A DNA stretch of 64,000 bases from Glandiceps talaboti (taxonomy: Eukaryota; Hemichordata; Enteropneusta; Spengelidae), in the NCBI RefSeq assembly GCF_964340395.1, contig NC_135551.1, positions 3,027,001-3,091,000 on the forward strand, read 5' to 3'. The translations under genes and the position numbers were made by a program. Numbering within the stretch: the first letter of the stretch is position 1; every line of letters starts with the position of its first letter. Of this stretch, positions 12,901 through 23,164 are shown one piece after another. The notes under the pieces were generated by a model that had not been told where the DNA came from, made no database searches, and worked only from the letters and a program-made list of their open reading frames with translations.

Positions 12901-15900
12901 AGGGCACTCTTCACTCACCACCTTTTGAACTGTGAAATGCTACATGTACACTACTATAAATATATGTGTGAAGTAGACTGTCGACAGTCGTTCGAGCCTT
13001 ATTTGCTACGTTTTATCTAAAACTAAAGTCGTTGCCATGCTCCGATCCGGAGCAATACTACTGTAATTGCATACTGATAGCGAGGGCAGAAGGCCCGAGC
13101 GACTGTTCTTGCTCGCTCCATCTCCCTTTCTATTACTTATTCATGATGTGACGTCATTGAATTGGGTATCACTCTATTGTATGATTTGCATACAGTTCAA
13201 TGTAAGATCACTCAACATTCAATGCATATACATGTACACTGCAGCACAAATTTGACATCGTAAATGTATTTTGATGGTCACAACCAAGTACTTTTTCCTT
13301 TCCAATCTTTCTTTGTTAAAGCTTGCAACCGTGCATTTTTTAACATTTGTAAATGACATTGTGGATGACCTCAACATCTGACACATTGTCATGCTCCCTA
13401 GTCTATGGTGCCATGTACAGTCTACTATCGTAGTAGAAGTACTAGCTAGCTGTGAGTTGAAGGAGCTCAAATGGGTCCAACTCATGGACTGTTATCATGC
13501 ATATGATATTTATGTATTAAAGATTTTATTGCTTATTTAGTGTGTAAGTAAAACGCCTTCACTTGTCCAATGTGTCTAGATATGTTGACTTGCTTGGTGA
13601 CTCTGGCAATGCCATGTTGATTGTGATTGACAAACTTTGAGAACTATGACCAAAATGTCAAATATTCTACAGTAAAAATTTTCTTACTGTTATCGTGTGA
13701 GGGCACGGCAAGGAAGAACAGTTGCTTCGGCCCTCGCTATCAGTATGCGATTATAGTAGTATTGCTCCGGATCAAAGCATGGCGATGACTTAAGTTTTAG
13801 ATAAAACGTAGCAAAAAAGGTGTGAGCGACTGCTGACAGTCTAATGTGAAGCTATTTCCATCGCCCCCCCCCCCCTCTTACTTTCTATTTGGGTGCACAT
13901 ACTTTTGCTTATATATTTTTTAGCACAACTGAACTGAAGTTCAGTAGTAGTACTATAGGGATCGCCCGGCGTCTGCCTGTCTGTCTGTCTGTGTGTCTGT
14001 CTGTGTGTGTGGATGTGTGTGTATAAACAACTTAAAGTCAAAAACCGCTCAACCAATTGGCATGATATTTTGTGGGTCCATTACCTTGGGTGTCTAGTTG
14101 GGAAATTGTTCAAATCAAAATGATCTTACCAGCAGTTTGTGATTTGGGTGAAAAAATGTGATTTTTGGTCAAAAAACTTAAACTCAAAAACTACTGGGCA
14201 GATTGGGCTGAAATTTGGGTGAAACATTCTTCAGGGTGATTTTATTAAGAATTGTTTATGACATGATGGTCCCATCAGCGATATGCAAATTAGAGCTGAA
14301 AATGTGTCTTTTTGGTCAAAAATCTATAATTCCAAAACCACTGAGCAGATTGGGCTGAAATTTAATTGAAATGCATCTAGGGATGTACGGATGAAGAAAT
14401 ATTAAGCACACAATGATTCCATGAGTGATATGCAAATTAGGTGTAAAATGTTCATTTTGGTAAAAAGTTATATCTCAAAAAGTGCTCGGTCAATGAGTCT
14501 GAAACTTGGTGAGAAGTTTCCGAAAGAGTTATCCTGCAGATTTCCTTAATAGCCAAATGGATAAGCATTGATAAAATGTATGCAAATATACCTAGCAACC
14601 ATGACCACACCCATAGCAACAGCCAAATGATAATGTATATTGTAATGATGACATCAGGGATTCATAGACAAGTGAACAAACATTCAAAAAATATATACAG
14701 ATATGTCTAGCAACATGACCACGCCTATAGCAACAGCCAAGTGATTGTGTATATGGTAAAGATAACAACAGGGTTGGATAGAGAATTGGATAGTCATTCA
14801 GCAAATGAACATCTATACCTACCATGGATCAGCATGTGGGTAAACATTTTTAAAAACTGTACAGTTGTGCTACAATGCCATTGGCACTATTTTTTCAAAT
14901 AGGAAGCAATGATAAAATTGTTTGATAAATTAAAAATCCAAAAGAAGTACCCAATCCTCATCATCCATACAGCCATTTTAAATATTGCAAGCAATGAGTT
15001 TTGTGTATGTACCTAGACTGTCAATAAAGGGAAGATCTCTGGGCACTTTTGAATATTTTCTCCATTGTCAATAATATGTAATGTTTATTTGTTTTCAGAG
15101 TGCATTCTCAGTGTTGTCATTTGTCAAGGTTCTATGGCCAGAGTTCTCAATTTGGCATCTATTTGCAGCAGTTCTACAATATCAACAGAATTATGCTGCC
15201 ATTAAGGTGAGATATCAGCTAAACCTGGGTTTTACATTGAACTCAATAAACCCTTCATAAATAAAAGTTCCTAAAGGCTGTGAATGACACTCTACAGTAG
15301 ATTGTGACAAGTTGTGACATTGTGATATGGTTACATACAATCTGATTAAAATCTGATGTGGTGAAAGCAGCTAGATGCCTTTATTTACCTCTATTTCCAT
15401 AATTTTGTGTCATTTGTTTTATTCTGAGTGATCGCCGCCTTCCCACATCTGAACCTGTGTAATAGACAATCCCATTGAATGTCGACAATATTGTAAGGTT
15501 TTCACAACCAATCAGCACGCTTCAATTTCTCCAGTGTGTGCAGATGCCAACGTAATGCTCATCATGATTGGCCAATCGCAATCACGAGATTCAGACGCGA
15601 TTGTCTATTACACAGGTTCAGATGTGGGATGGCAGTGATCACTCAGAACAAAACAAACGACACAAAATGATGTACATATAGAGGTAAATAAAGGCATCTA
15701 GTCGCTTTTACCAAATCAGATTTTAATCAGATTGGGTTACATGGTGACAAGTTGTGACAATCTAATGTGGTTGCATGGTGGAAAGTTGGGACAATGTGAT
15801 GTAGTTGCATTGTGACAATGTTACATGTTGACAATGTGACATGGTTGCATGGTGACAATGTGATATGGTTGCATGGTGACAATGTGACATGGTTGCATGG

Positions 15901-17793
15901 TGACAATGTGATATGGTTGCATGGTGACAATGTGACATGGTTGCATGGTGACAATGTGATATGGTTATATGGTGACAATGTGATATGGTTGCATGGTGAC
16001 AATGTGATATGGTTATATGGGGACAATGTGATGTGGTTATATGTGGTAGTGACATGTTATGATAATGTCATCTGGTTGTGACAAGTAATGTGTGACAAAT
16101 TGCAACAGTGTGACATGGTTGGATGGTGACAAGTTGTGACACTGATTTGCATGATGACAGGTATGACAAGTAACAATGTGATGTGGTTGGTGTTAAGTTA
16201 TGGCAATGTGGTATGGTTGTGACAAGGTAACTTGGTTCTTGACATGTATAGTTGTGACAAGGTAACTTGGTTCTTGACATGTGTTATAGTTGTGACAAGG
16301 TAACTTGGTTCTTGACATGTATAGTTGTGACAAGGTAACTTGGTTCTTGACATGTGTTATAGTTGTGACAAGGTAACTTGGTTCTTGACATGTGGTATAG
16401 TTGTGACAAAGTAACTTGGTTCTTGACGTGTGATATAGTTGTGACAAAGTAACTTGGTTCTTGACATGTGGTATAGTTTTGACAAAGTAACTTGGTTCTT
16501 GACATGTGTTATAGTTGTGACAAAGTAACTTGGTTCTTGACATGTGATATAGTTGTGACAAAGTAACTTGGTTCTTGACATGTGGTATAGTTGTGACAAG
16601 GTAACTTGGTTCTTGACATGTGTTATAGTTGTGACAAGGTAACTTGGTTCTTGACATGTTGTATAGTTGTGACAAAGTAACTTGGTTCTTGACATGTGAT
16701 ATAGTTGTGACAAAGTAACTTGGTTCTTGACATGTGGTATAGTTGTGACAAAGTAACTTGGTTCTTGACATGTGTTATAGTTGTGACAAGGTAACTTGGT
16801 TCTTGACATGTTGTATAGTTGTGACAAAGTAACTTGGTTCTTGACATGTGATATAGTTGTGACAAAGTAACTTGGTTCTTGACATGTGATATAGTTGTGA
16901 CAAAGTAACTTGGTTCTTGACATGTGGTATAGTTGTGACAAGGTAACTTGGTTCTTGACATGTGTTATAGTTGTGACAAGGTAACTTGGTTCTTGACATG
17001 TTGTATAGTTGTGACAAAGTAACTTGGTTCTTGACATGTGATATAGTTGTGACAAAGTAACTTGGTTCTTGACATGTGGTATAGTTGTGACAAGGTAACT
17101 TGGTTCTTGACATGTGTTATAGTTGTGACAAGGTAACTTGGTTCTTGACATGTGTTATAGTTGTGACAAAGTAACTTGGTTCTTGACATGTGGTATAGTT
17201 GTGACAAAGTAACTTGGTTCTTGACATGTGGTATAGTTGTGACAAAGTAACTTGGTTCTTGACATGTGGAATGGTTGATGAAACTGGAGTGTATTGTATG
17301 AGACACCTAGAAAAATCATGTCACTTGACAATTTCATCTTCAGAGAGAATATTAAAAATGTTTGCCATTTGTGCTGATGCTATAATGTAGAATGGTCCTT
17401 AACACTGTCAGCTACCTGTATACCCATTACCTCTAGAGACAACATTGTTAGTAAAGGTGAATTCACTATTTCACTCTTATCAGAATTGTATGCAAATGAT
17501 ATTGTCATACTTACACTTGACAAATACATTGTATCTTACAGAAAAGAAAAGATGTCCAACTTAAAGAGAGAGAAGAACGACAGAAAGAATCTGACAAGGA
17601 GTGTGTTTTACAAGAAATTCAGAGCGAACATAAAGAAAACAAAGGCTTTAGAGAAAGCAGTCTACAATGTCGAATAGAGCAATATACAAGGGAAAGGGAG
17701 CAGAGGGAACACAGATTTTTAGCAAATTTAGATGAAAAGAGAAATAAATATTTAGAAACCATTCCAAGACAACATGGTGTTGTCAGACATTGA
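6979..17793 (+). CDS. DHDDS: dehydrodolichyl diphosphate synthase (cis-prenyltransferase), six coding exons
   Basis: Coding exons 6979-7167, 10051-10310, 11382-11483, 12669-12783, 15099-15206 and 17542-17793 join in frame (1026 nt, 341 residues; human DHDDS is 333). All borders are GT-AG. DHDDS, at the ER membrane with NUS1/NgBR, extends farnesyl diphosphate with isopentenyl diphosphate to the dolichol precursor used in N-glycosylation. Visible cis-prenyltransferase blocks: [11 protein letters not shown] with catalytic Asp37, [12 protein letters not shown] at 77-88, RVLGD at 122-126, FAYTSRHEI at 157-165 and [16 protein letters not shown] at 207-222. The last exon encodes a Lys/Glu/Arg-rich, probably helical C-terminus, as in animal DHDDS. 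No RxG motif is seen at the C-terminus, as expected when NgBR supplies it. ATG 6979 gives the family-typical MSW start. The gene looks intact although its introns are packed with tandem arrays and transposons. Confidence 0.97.
7168..7697. repeat. 29-31-bp minisatellite starting at the DHDDS exon 1 donor
   Basis: About 17 copies of a unit containing ACAATAATGTATAGATATAC followed by TACATGTAC or TACATTTAC. The first degenerate unit begins with the splice donor itself (GTAAGGATAATGTATAG). Confidence 0.93.
7698..9150. repeat. 58-bp hairpin-forming satellite
   Basis: About 25 copies of a 58-bp unit. Each unit contains TATTATCAGACTAT and, 17 nt later, ATAGTTTGATAATA. These arms are reverse complements except for one G/A site, and a few copies are perfect. 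It lies in DHDDS intron 1. Confidence 0.95.
9151..9588. other. non-repetitive intron sequence
   Basis: Part of DHDDS intron 1. No exon or repeat recognised; the short open frame at 9337-9594 has no supporting feature. Confidence 0.5.
9589..9860. repeat. possible SINE-like dispersed repeat
   Basis: Two pol III B-box-like stretches (GGTTCAAATC near 9740 and GGGCTCAAACCTGC near 9796) lie in sequence resembling short interspersed repeats common in marine invertebrate genomes. I see no clear A box, tail or target-site duplication. Boundaries are approximate. Confidence 0.35.
10311..11381. other. DHDDS intron 2
   Basis: Ordinary intron sequence between exons 2 and 3. One local inverted repeat is visible near 11219-11255 (ATAGACCCTCTACTGGGTGG then GAGGGTCTATGATC). 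Confidence 0.6.
11630..12140. repeat. about 40-bp minisatellite with a longer variant unit
   Basis: Units contain CAAGGGGTCTAACCAGTGAT followed by AGGGTATCTCATAGG. Some copies carry an insert with GGAGTGCATTGTTCCTCTG, so the array mixes two unit lengths. It lies in DHDDS intron 3. Confidence 0.9.
12441..12518. repeat. two-copy tandem duplication
   Basis: A segment containing AACAGATTACTGTCCTACCA is repeated with a 42-bp offset in DHDDS intron 3. Confidence 0.85.
12976..13841. mobile_element. non-autonomous DNA transposon with long terminal inverted repeats
   Basis: The left end (12976 to about 13115) begins GACTGTCGACAGTCG. The reverse complement of the right end (about 13700-13841) begins GACTGTCAGCAGTCG. 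The two arms stay alignable for about 140 bp, sharing TGCTACGTTTTATCTAAAAC and GATCCGGAGCAATACTACT. A TA dinucleotide flanks both ends (12974-12975, 13842-13843), compatible with a TA target-site duplication. The 866-bp element carries no transposase frame that I can see. It sits in DHDDS intron 4. Confidence 0.75.
13920..14920. repeat. dispersed repeat with three degenerate internal tandem units
   Basis: Three diverged units of roughly 125 bp (about 14040-14520) share TGGTCAAAAA..., a CAGATTGGGCTGAAATTT block and GATATGCAAATTAG. They are followed by ACCACACCCATAGCAACAGC and by GCTACAATGCCATTGGCACT near 14870. Related pieces recur, partly inverted, at about 12360-12600, 51440-51475 and 58380-59260. 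This looks like an old transposable-element family with no coding capacity here. Confidence 0.55.
15337..15734. mobile_element. 398-bp foldback (MITE-like) element
   Basis: Arms of about 130 bp are near-perfect inverted repeats: the left starts CAATCTGATTAAAATCTGAT and the right, reverse-complemented, starts identically. Shared inner blocks include GATGCCTTTATTTACCTCTA and AACCTGTGTAATAGACAAT. GGTTACAT flanks both sides (15329-15336 and 15735-15742), an 8-bp candidate target duplication typical of the hAT superfamily. No coding capacity. It lies in DHDDS intron 5 next to a tandem array. Confidence 0.75.
15740..16205. repeat. 24-bp minisatellite
   Basis: Units contain GTTGCATGGTGACAATGTGA, alternating GTGATATG and GTGACATG versions so that part of the array has a 48-bp period. 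The sequence left of the neighbouring foldback element (15301-15336) is a diverged piece of the same array. Confidence 0.9.
16206..17272. repeat. 38-bp minisatellite
   Basis: About 28 copies of a 38-bp unit containing GTAACTTGGTTCTTGACATG and GTTGTGACAA. The minus strand is open in all frames ([11 protein letters not shown]-type repeats), a consequence of a stop-free unit. It lies in DHDDS intron 5. Confidence 0.95.
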
Positions 17794-18061
17794 CAGTGAT
17801 ATGATAAATTGAATCACATTCTGTGACAGCTTCCCAACTCATTTCCACGTTTCAATGTATTCACTAGACAGCCACCTAAAACATCTTCTGGAGGAAGATT
17901 TGTAGGAGGTGTATGTATCTAAATTTCTCAATTTATCAAATTCGTAGATTCCACTCTCAAATGTTGTATTTTCATTCTCATTTATTGTAATTTGGTTGGT
18001 AATATGAGAGATATTTTACTTTGAATATTTCCCTTTAAAGTTTAATTTGTTTGCTATCAGA

Positions 18062-18426
18062 AATATGTATGAAACAACATCAAAGCCAGAAATTGATGAG
18101 ATTAAGTATGTTTGGAAAAATGATCAGAGTGAATGTTTTGTTAGTTACCTCCACTCTGAACAATGAGAAATGTCAATTTTGATGTAGATGATTATATTTC
18201 TGCCTGGCAAGATATCTTTGATTGTGCTGCTTCAAAGTATGGTCTTAGTAGAAAAGTATTGGTAAATCCAAAGAGCAGAACTCAACCAAAGTGGTTTGAC
18301 TTAGAATGTAAACGTTTGAAATTGGAGAAATATAGATGTCTAAGGCAATTCAGAGAGAATGGCCAGACATGGATTCTTGATCATTACAATTGGCTAAAAG
18401 GGGATTTTAAGAACATGTGTCATTAA
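18062..18426 (+). pseudogene. LINE-type retrotransposon relic (endonuclease-RT linker)
   Basis: The translation shows EIDEIKYVWKNDQ...FVSYL, a stop/frame break near 18163, then PKWFDLECKRLKLEKYRCLR and LKGDFKNMC. The WFD.EC pattern followed by a basic helix and a second aromatic/basic helix is typical of the region between the endonuclease and the reverse transcriptase of non-LTR elements. No catalytic motif survives in this piece. The assignment rests on recognised pattern only. Confidence 0.5.
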
Positions 18427-18430
18427 GTAC

Positions 18431-18436
18431 AATAAA
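18431..18436 (+). terminator. candidate poly(A) signal
   Basis: First canonical AATAAA downstream of the DHDDS stop (638 nt away). A LINE relic lies between, so the hexamer may belong to that instead. Confidence 0.25.
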
Positions 18437-18918
18437 GTTACCATGATTTGGATATTACTCCCATTGTGTTGTAAATATTAAAACCTGCCTTGATTTTCAT
18501 TGATTCTACTACTGATAGTGTTGTTATACACTATATCAGTAATCATTGGCACTCTTCACACAGATTTCATCAACTTCAAATTGTATTGACATTTTAGTGC
18601 CAATGTCACATCATACAATACAAGACTAAGTCTGTTCTAATTCAATGATGTACTAAATACATTAGTCTCATGACTGACAAAATAAGAAGTCTATTTTCTT
18701 TTCTTTATATAAGTAACAAAATATAAGATAGGAAGAGTGGTTGAAAAGAGACATTTCAACATTTAAAGATAATGAATAATTTAATGTTTACCCTAGAAAA
18801 TGGCGAGAGTGGTGAAAGTTACATGGGGAGGGGTGTGCTGTACCCACGTAATCACCAGTGTACATATACCCCATTATCCTAACACAACATGGGGAGGGGT
18901 GTTAAGTGATGAGGTGGG

Positions 18919-19131
<213 letters not shown>

Positions 19132-19139
19132 CTAACTTT

Positions 19140-19593
19140 TTAGAAATTACAAAAAATAAAAGGCCCATTTAGGAAGTAAACAGAGCGAGTTAAATGTGAA
19201 GTACTGACTGGATATCTTATGTTTACAGCAATTTTACACACAGTTAGTATTGAGTGTGTCTTGTTCAGGCAAATTGGACACTTTAAAGCAATTCATGGTA
19301 TCTACATGAATTTTACCTCAATGGACTCATGGGTTCGTCCTATTCCTTGTTTTTTGGGGGTTTTTTTTGCAGTTTTCGTTAGATACTTCAGACAAGGGCA
19401 CATAGGTAGACATTTATTAAAGATAAGATTTAAGAATTGATCTGCTGGATTCATTACAAATATGATTGTACAGAATGTGAACTATGTTGACACTATAGAA
19501 GTCAATGTCATCGGTATTACTTTCATGATCAACCACCGAAGAGTTAACTGTAGTTGTACTCTGTGCATGCCAATATGCTTTACACACTACAAA
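19140..19593. other. intergenic sequence
   Basis: No gene or repeat recognised. Confidence 0.5.
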
Positions 19594-20205
19594 GTTATAG
19601 TACAACCAGTAACACTGAAGTAAAGCACTTTCTCTATGTGCTACACTTGTTTATATAATTTATAGTACAACCAGTAACACTGAAGTAAAGCACTTTCTCT
19701 ATGTGCTACACTTGTTTATATAATTTATAGTACAACCAGTAACACTGAAGTAAAGCACTTTCTCTATGTGCTACACTTGTTTATATAATTTATAGTACAA
19801 CCAGTAACACTGAAGTAAAGCACTTTCTCTATGTGCTACACTTGTTTATATAATTTATAGTACAACCAGTAACACTGAAGTAAAGCACTTTCTCTATGTG
19901 CTACACTTGTTTATATAATTTATAGTACAACCAGTAACACTGAAGTAAAGCACTTTCTCTATGTGCTACACTTGTTTATAGCATTCATAGTACAACCAGT
20001 AACACTGAAGTAAAGCACTTTCTCTATGTGCTACACTTGTTTATATAAGTTATAGTACAACCAGTAACACTGAAGTAAAGCACTTTCTCTAAGTGCTTCA
20101 CTTGTTTATATAAGTTATAGTACAACCAGTAACACTGAATTAAACCACTTTGTCTATGTGCTACACTTGTTTATAGCATTCACATTACAACAAGTAAGAC
20201 TGAAG
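19594..20205. repeat. 65-bp minisatellite
   Basis: About nine copies of a 65-bp unit containing TAGTACAACCAGTAACACTG and AAAGCACTTTCTCTATGTGC. The first six are nearly identical; the last three diverge, with TATAAG or AGCATTCA spacers. Confidence 0.95.
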
Positions 20206-20499
20206 TATTTCAGATAGATTCATCACTATACAAAGTACCATTTCTAATGCTTGTTGAATCAGGAGATAAATTAATGGCAGAGAGCTACATTTTACTGTTT
20301 GGGATCAAATGACAGAAAAAAATGGTATTTTAAAATTCCACCATTCACAATGAAGTGTGGTAACTACTAAAGGGAAGAGAATAAATTGTTTTATGTACCA
20401 CAAACAAGCTATTTAATGACTTGATTAATCAGGATATACCCTTGAATTAAAAATAATTATTATACCGTAGTAATAACACCACAAAATATCACCATAATC

Positions 20500-20500
<1 letters not shown>
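20206..20500. other. intergenic sequence
   Basis: Nothing recognised. Confidence 0.5.
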
Positions 20501-20501
<1 letters not shown>

Positions 20502-20547
<46 letters not shown>

Positions 20548-20572
20548 TGTGTATGTGTGTGTGTGTGTGTGT

Positions 20573-20608
<36 letters not shown>
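20502..20608. repeat. (GT)n microsatellite
   Basis: Over 100 bp of GT with a few AT and GC interruptions. Confidence 0.97.
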
Positions 20609-20788
20609 ACTTGCATTGCTATCAATCTGAGGACCAACATTTGAATACACAGCCGTCTTCCGGGGACCTGACCGAGTTCCGAGGTCTTATTTTGGGTCCT
20701 CAAAGTGAAACTGCTTTAATGAGTCTTCAAGACCCCTGGTTTTAATATGGTTCAATTTAACGCTAGTCCTCAGGTCGGCAGAATTGTC

Positions 20789-20820
20789 TGAAAATGTGTG
20801 AAAACATTCACACATTTTCA
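20789..20820. other. perfect 14-bp hairpin
   Basis: TGAAAATGTGTGAA and TTCACACATTTTCA are exact reverse complements separated by 4 nt (20803-20806). Confidence 0.85.
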
Positions 20821-20909
20821 TTTGGCACCTTTTTGATGTCATGTCGCCCTCTATTGGAGTGTGAAACTCAAATAAGTTGAAAAACGTATGCACACCACAA
20901 GAAATTTTC

Positions 20910-21012
<103 letters not shown>

Positions 21013-21059
21013 TTTCATTCTTCTTTCGCCAAGTAGAGTGCTCGATCACCTTGGAGAGC

Positions 21060-23162
21060 TATCATACATAAAAATGAAAGAAGACGAGTCTGATATTACA
21101 TAGTGGAATTACACTACGGACCGTTTCACCCGAAGGATCGTCAGGTGTAATAGTGTGGTTTAATAGTATTCGTTAGCTATACATCCTGCATTATGTACAT
21201 AACTTGTGTGTGTTCACTGATGGCTGTGTGTACACAAAAAGATTGACAACAAAGGTTACGTATTATTAAGTAAGAACTTGTTAGCGTGCCGGCATTTACT
21301 GATTAATTCAGTTCTGCTGTTCAAGTTCGTTGATTTGTCGGCAGTTATAATAAAATATTTTTCCCAGAGGCATAGTTGACATCGTTTGGTAACGTTAGAG
21401 TATGAGGAAGCCTGCTTGAGAACTGACCAGTGTACGTCGTAATTAATGTTGCTGTCTTTTAGGTGCCAAATGTATTTACTGAGTGCAGTGTCTTTCTTCT
21501 TGTGATCAAGTTTAAATGAAGACTTGTGGTTGTTAAACCTGCTTTTGAATTCTGTGTCACTAACGCCTATGTATGATTTGTGATCTTGATTAGTGGTGAC
21601 TGTTGCTTTGTAAACAACGCTTTTTATGAGGCATTTTCCTGCGAGAGGGCACTCCTTTGGTTTTCTGCAGTTACAGGTATTTTGTTGTGTTTGCTTAGCT
21701 TTTGAAAGTATGGCTTTATTATGACCGCTGATTAATTTACCCATGTTGTCCATGCAACTATAGCTCACTTTGGTATTATTACGGTTGAAGATTTTATGCA
21801 GTACACTGGATATAGGGAAATGCTTGTCGATGAGGTTGAGAAATTTTCTACCGATGTTTGTTGAAACGTGTTTACTGTAAGGTGGGTTGAACCAAGTTAT
21901 ATTACGGCTGCGATTCCGCTTGTGTTGAGTGTGTCTTGTTTGGTCAAATTTGAGGGTGTGATTATATCCTGCTTCATTGAGTGCATCTTGGTAGGATGAT
22001 GTAGTGGCGTCGAATAGTTGTTCATCACTGGAAATGTTGGATAGTCGTTGGTTTACCGAGCTGGGTATGGTCTTAATTATGGCTTTAGGATGGTTTGATT
22101 TCTTGTTGACGTAGTGGGTGGTGTTATTTGGTTTTGTGTACGGTCGGTATGACTCGTCACGCAAGTTGAAAGTGACATCAAGGAAGTTGACAATTTTGAT
22201 ACCTTGGTCGGTGGTGATTCTAAGGCCGAGTTTCTTAAATTCTGAAGTTAGCTGCTTGGCTACTTTGTTGGCTTTCGATGGTGAATGGTTACGGAGTACA
22301 GCTAGGCCATCATCCCTGTATAATCCTACCTCATTATCAAACATATGTTTGACTTTACTAAGTAAGTAGGTGCCTATAAGTTCGCAAGTTTCTGCTCCGT
22401 CATAGCAGCCCATAGTAATATCAAATAGGTAGGGCGGGTTAGACTTGTGCCATGGTGAATCATCGTGGAAAAGTAGGGTTTTCTTTGTATGCATAATTAT
22501 TTCCTTTTCTTCGTTCTTGATATCTGTAAAATTTGATGCGAAGTCAAGTGCTTCATGTAGAAGTTTCTGGGTGATTGATGGGTAGAATTCAACTACATCA
22601 AACGTGAGGAAAGAGCATGATTGCTTATTGGTAATAGATGTGAACCATTCAATGACAGAATTAGTGTTTTTCCATTGATAGGTATTAGTGGCCTTGATAA
22701 TGTCCTTGTTAATGCGGTCGAGTATGGTTTTACTTACAATTCCGATTTCACTTTTTGCGGGGTTGATTAGTCTACATTGAACGTGGTTGGGAAAGTTATC
22801 TTTATGGTCCTTGATTGTAATGAATGCTGGTTTCTGCGCAAGTGTTTCAATTCTATCATCCAGTTGAAGTTTCTCTGCGATACATTTTGCTTCGGCATTG
22901 ATTTGTCCGGTTTATGAAGTGGAAGTCCTCCTGTATTTCGCTGTGGTATTGTCTTTTAACAGTTTTTTGTATTCTTCCTTCTGTAACTTGTAATGATTGT
23001 TAGTTTTGTCGGCTGGGATAAACATGTTTTCAGACTGTTTGATACATTTAGCATCTTTGCGTAGCTTATTTAAAAATTGACATTTGATGTTCCTTAATTT
23101 TATGTTCTCGATAACATGTAGCAGATCTTCTTCAAACTTAATCATTTCATCAATCTGGATTT
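21060..23162 (-). mobile_element. Penelope-like retroelement, 5'-truncated
   Basis: Minus-strand element with the reverse transcriptase and GIY-YIG endonuclease reading frame described separately. The 3' untranslated part probably extends to about 21060, containing the palindromic-looking CGAAGGATCGTCAGGTG. The 15-bp sequence AAAAAGATTGACAAC occurs at 21236-21250, just past the stop codon, and at 23163-23177, at the 5' truncation point. It is either a target-site duplication or a remnant of the partial terminal duplications (pseudo-LTRs) known for this class. Confidence 0.8.
21256..23145 (-). pseudogene. Penelope-like RT plus GIY-YIG endonuclease ORF with one nonsense codon
   Basis: One reading frame runs from 23145 to 21256 (about 630 codons), broken only by TAA at 22912-22914. 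The 5' part before 23145 is missing. After the break come the conserved KPAFITIKDHK block, RT motif A FDVVEFYPSI (22573-22602) and the catalytic YRDDGLAVL (YRDD at 22309-22320, the Penelope form of YxDD), followed by a thumb-like segment. The C-terminus holds the zinc-finger-like CNCRKPKECPLAGKC, then a GIY-YIG nuclease module (VYKATV...SYIGVSD near 21565, then RFNNHKSSF and the terminal NKFLL). These are class hallmarks. Such proteins prime reverse transcription at nicked chromosomal sites. The long open frame suggests a fairly recent insertion; the nonsense codon and truncation imply it is inactive. Confidence 0.88.
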
Positions 23163-23164
23163 AA

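Noticed and set aside
15727-17337. Minus-strand frames up to 264 codons ([11 protein letters not shown] repeats)
   Set aside because: Stop-free 24-bp and 38-bp tandem units within DHDDS intron 5; all frames show the same pattern.
22118-22369. Plus-strand frame of 83 codons
   Set aside because: Shadow of the Penelope-like reverse transcriptase on the opposite strand.
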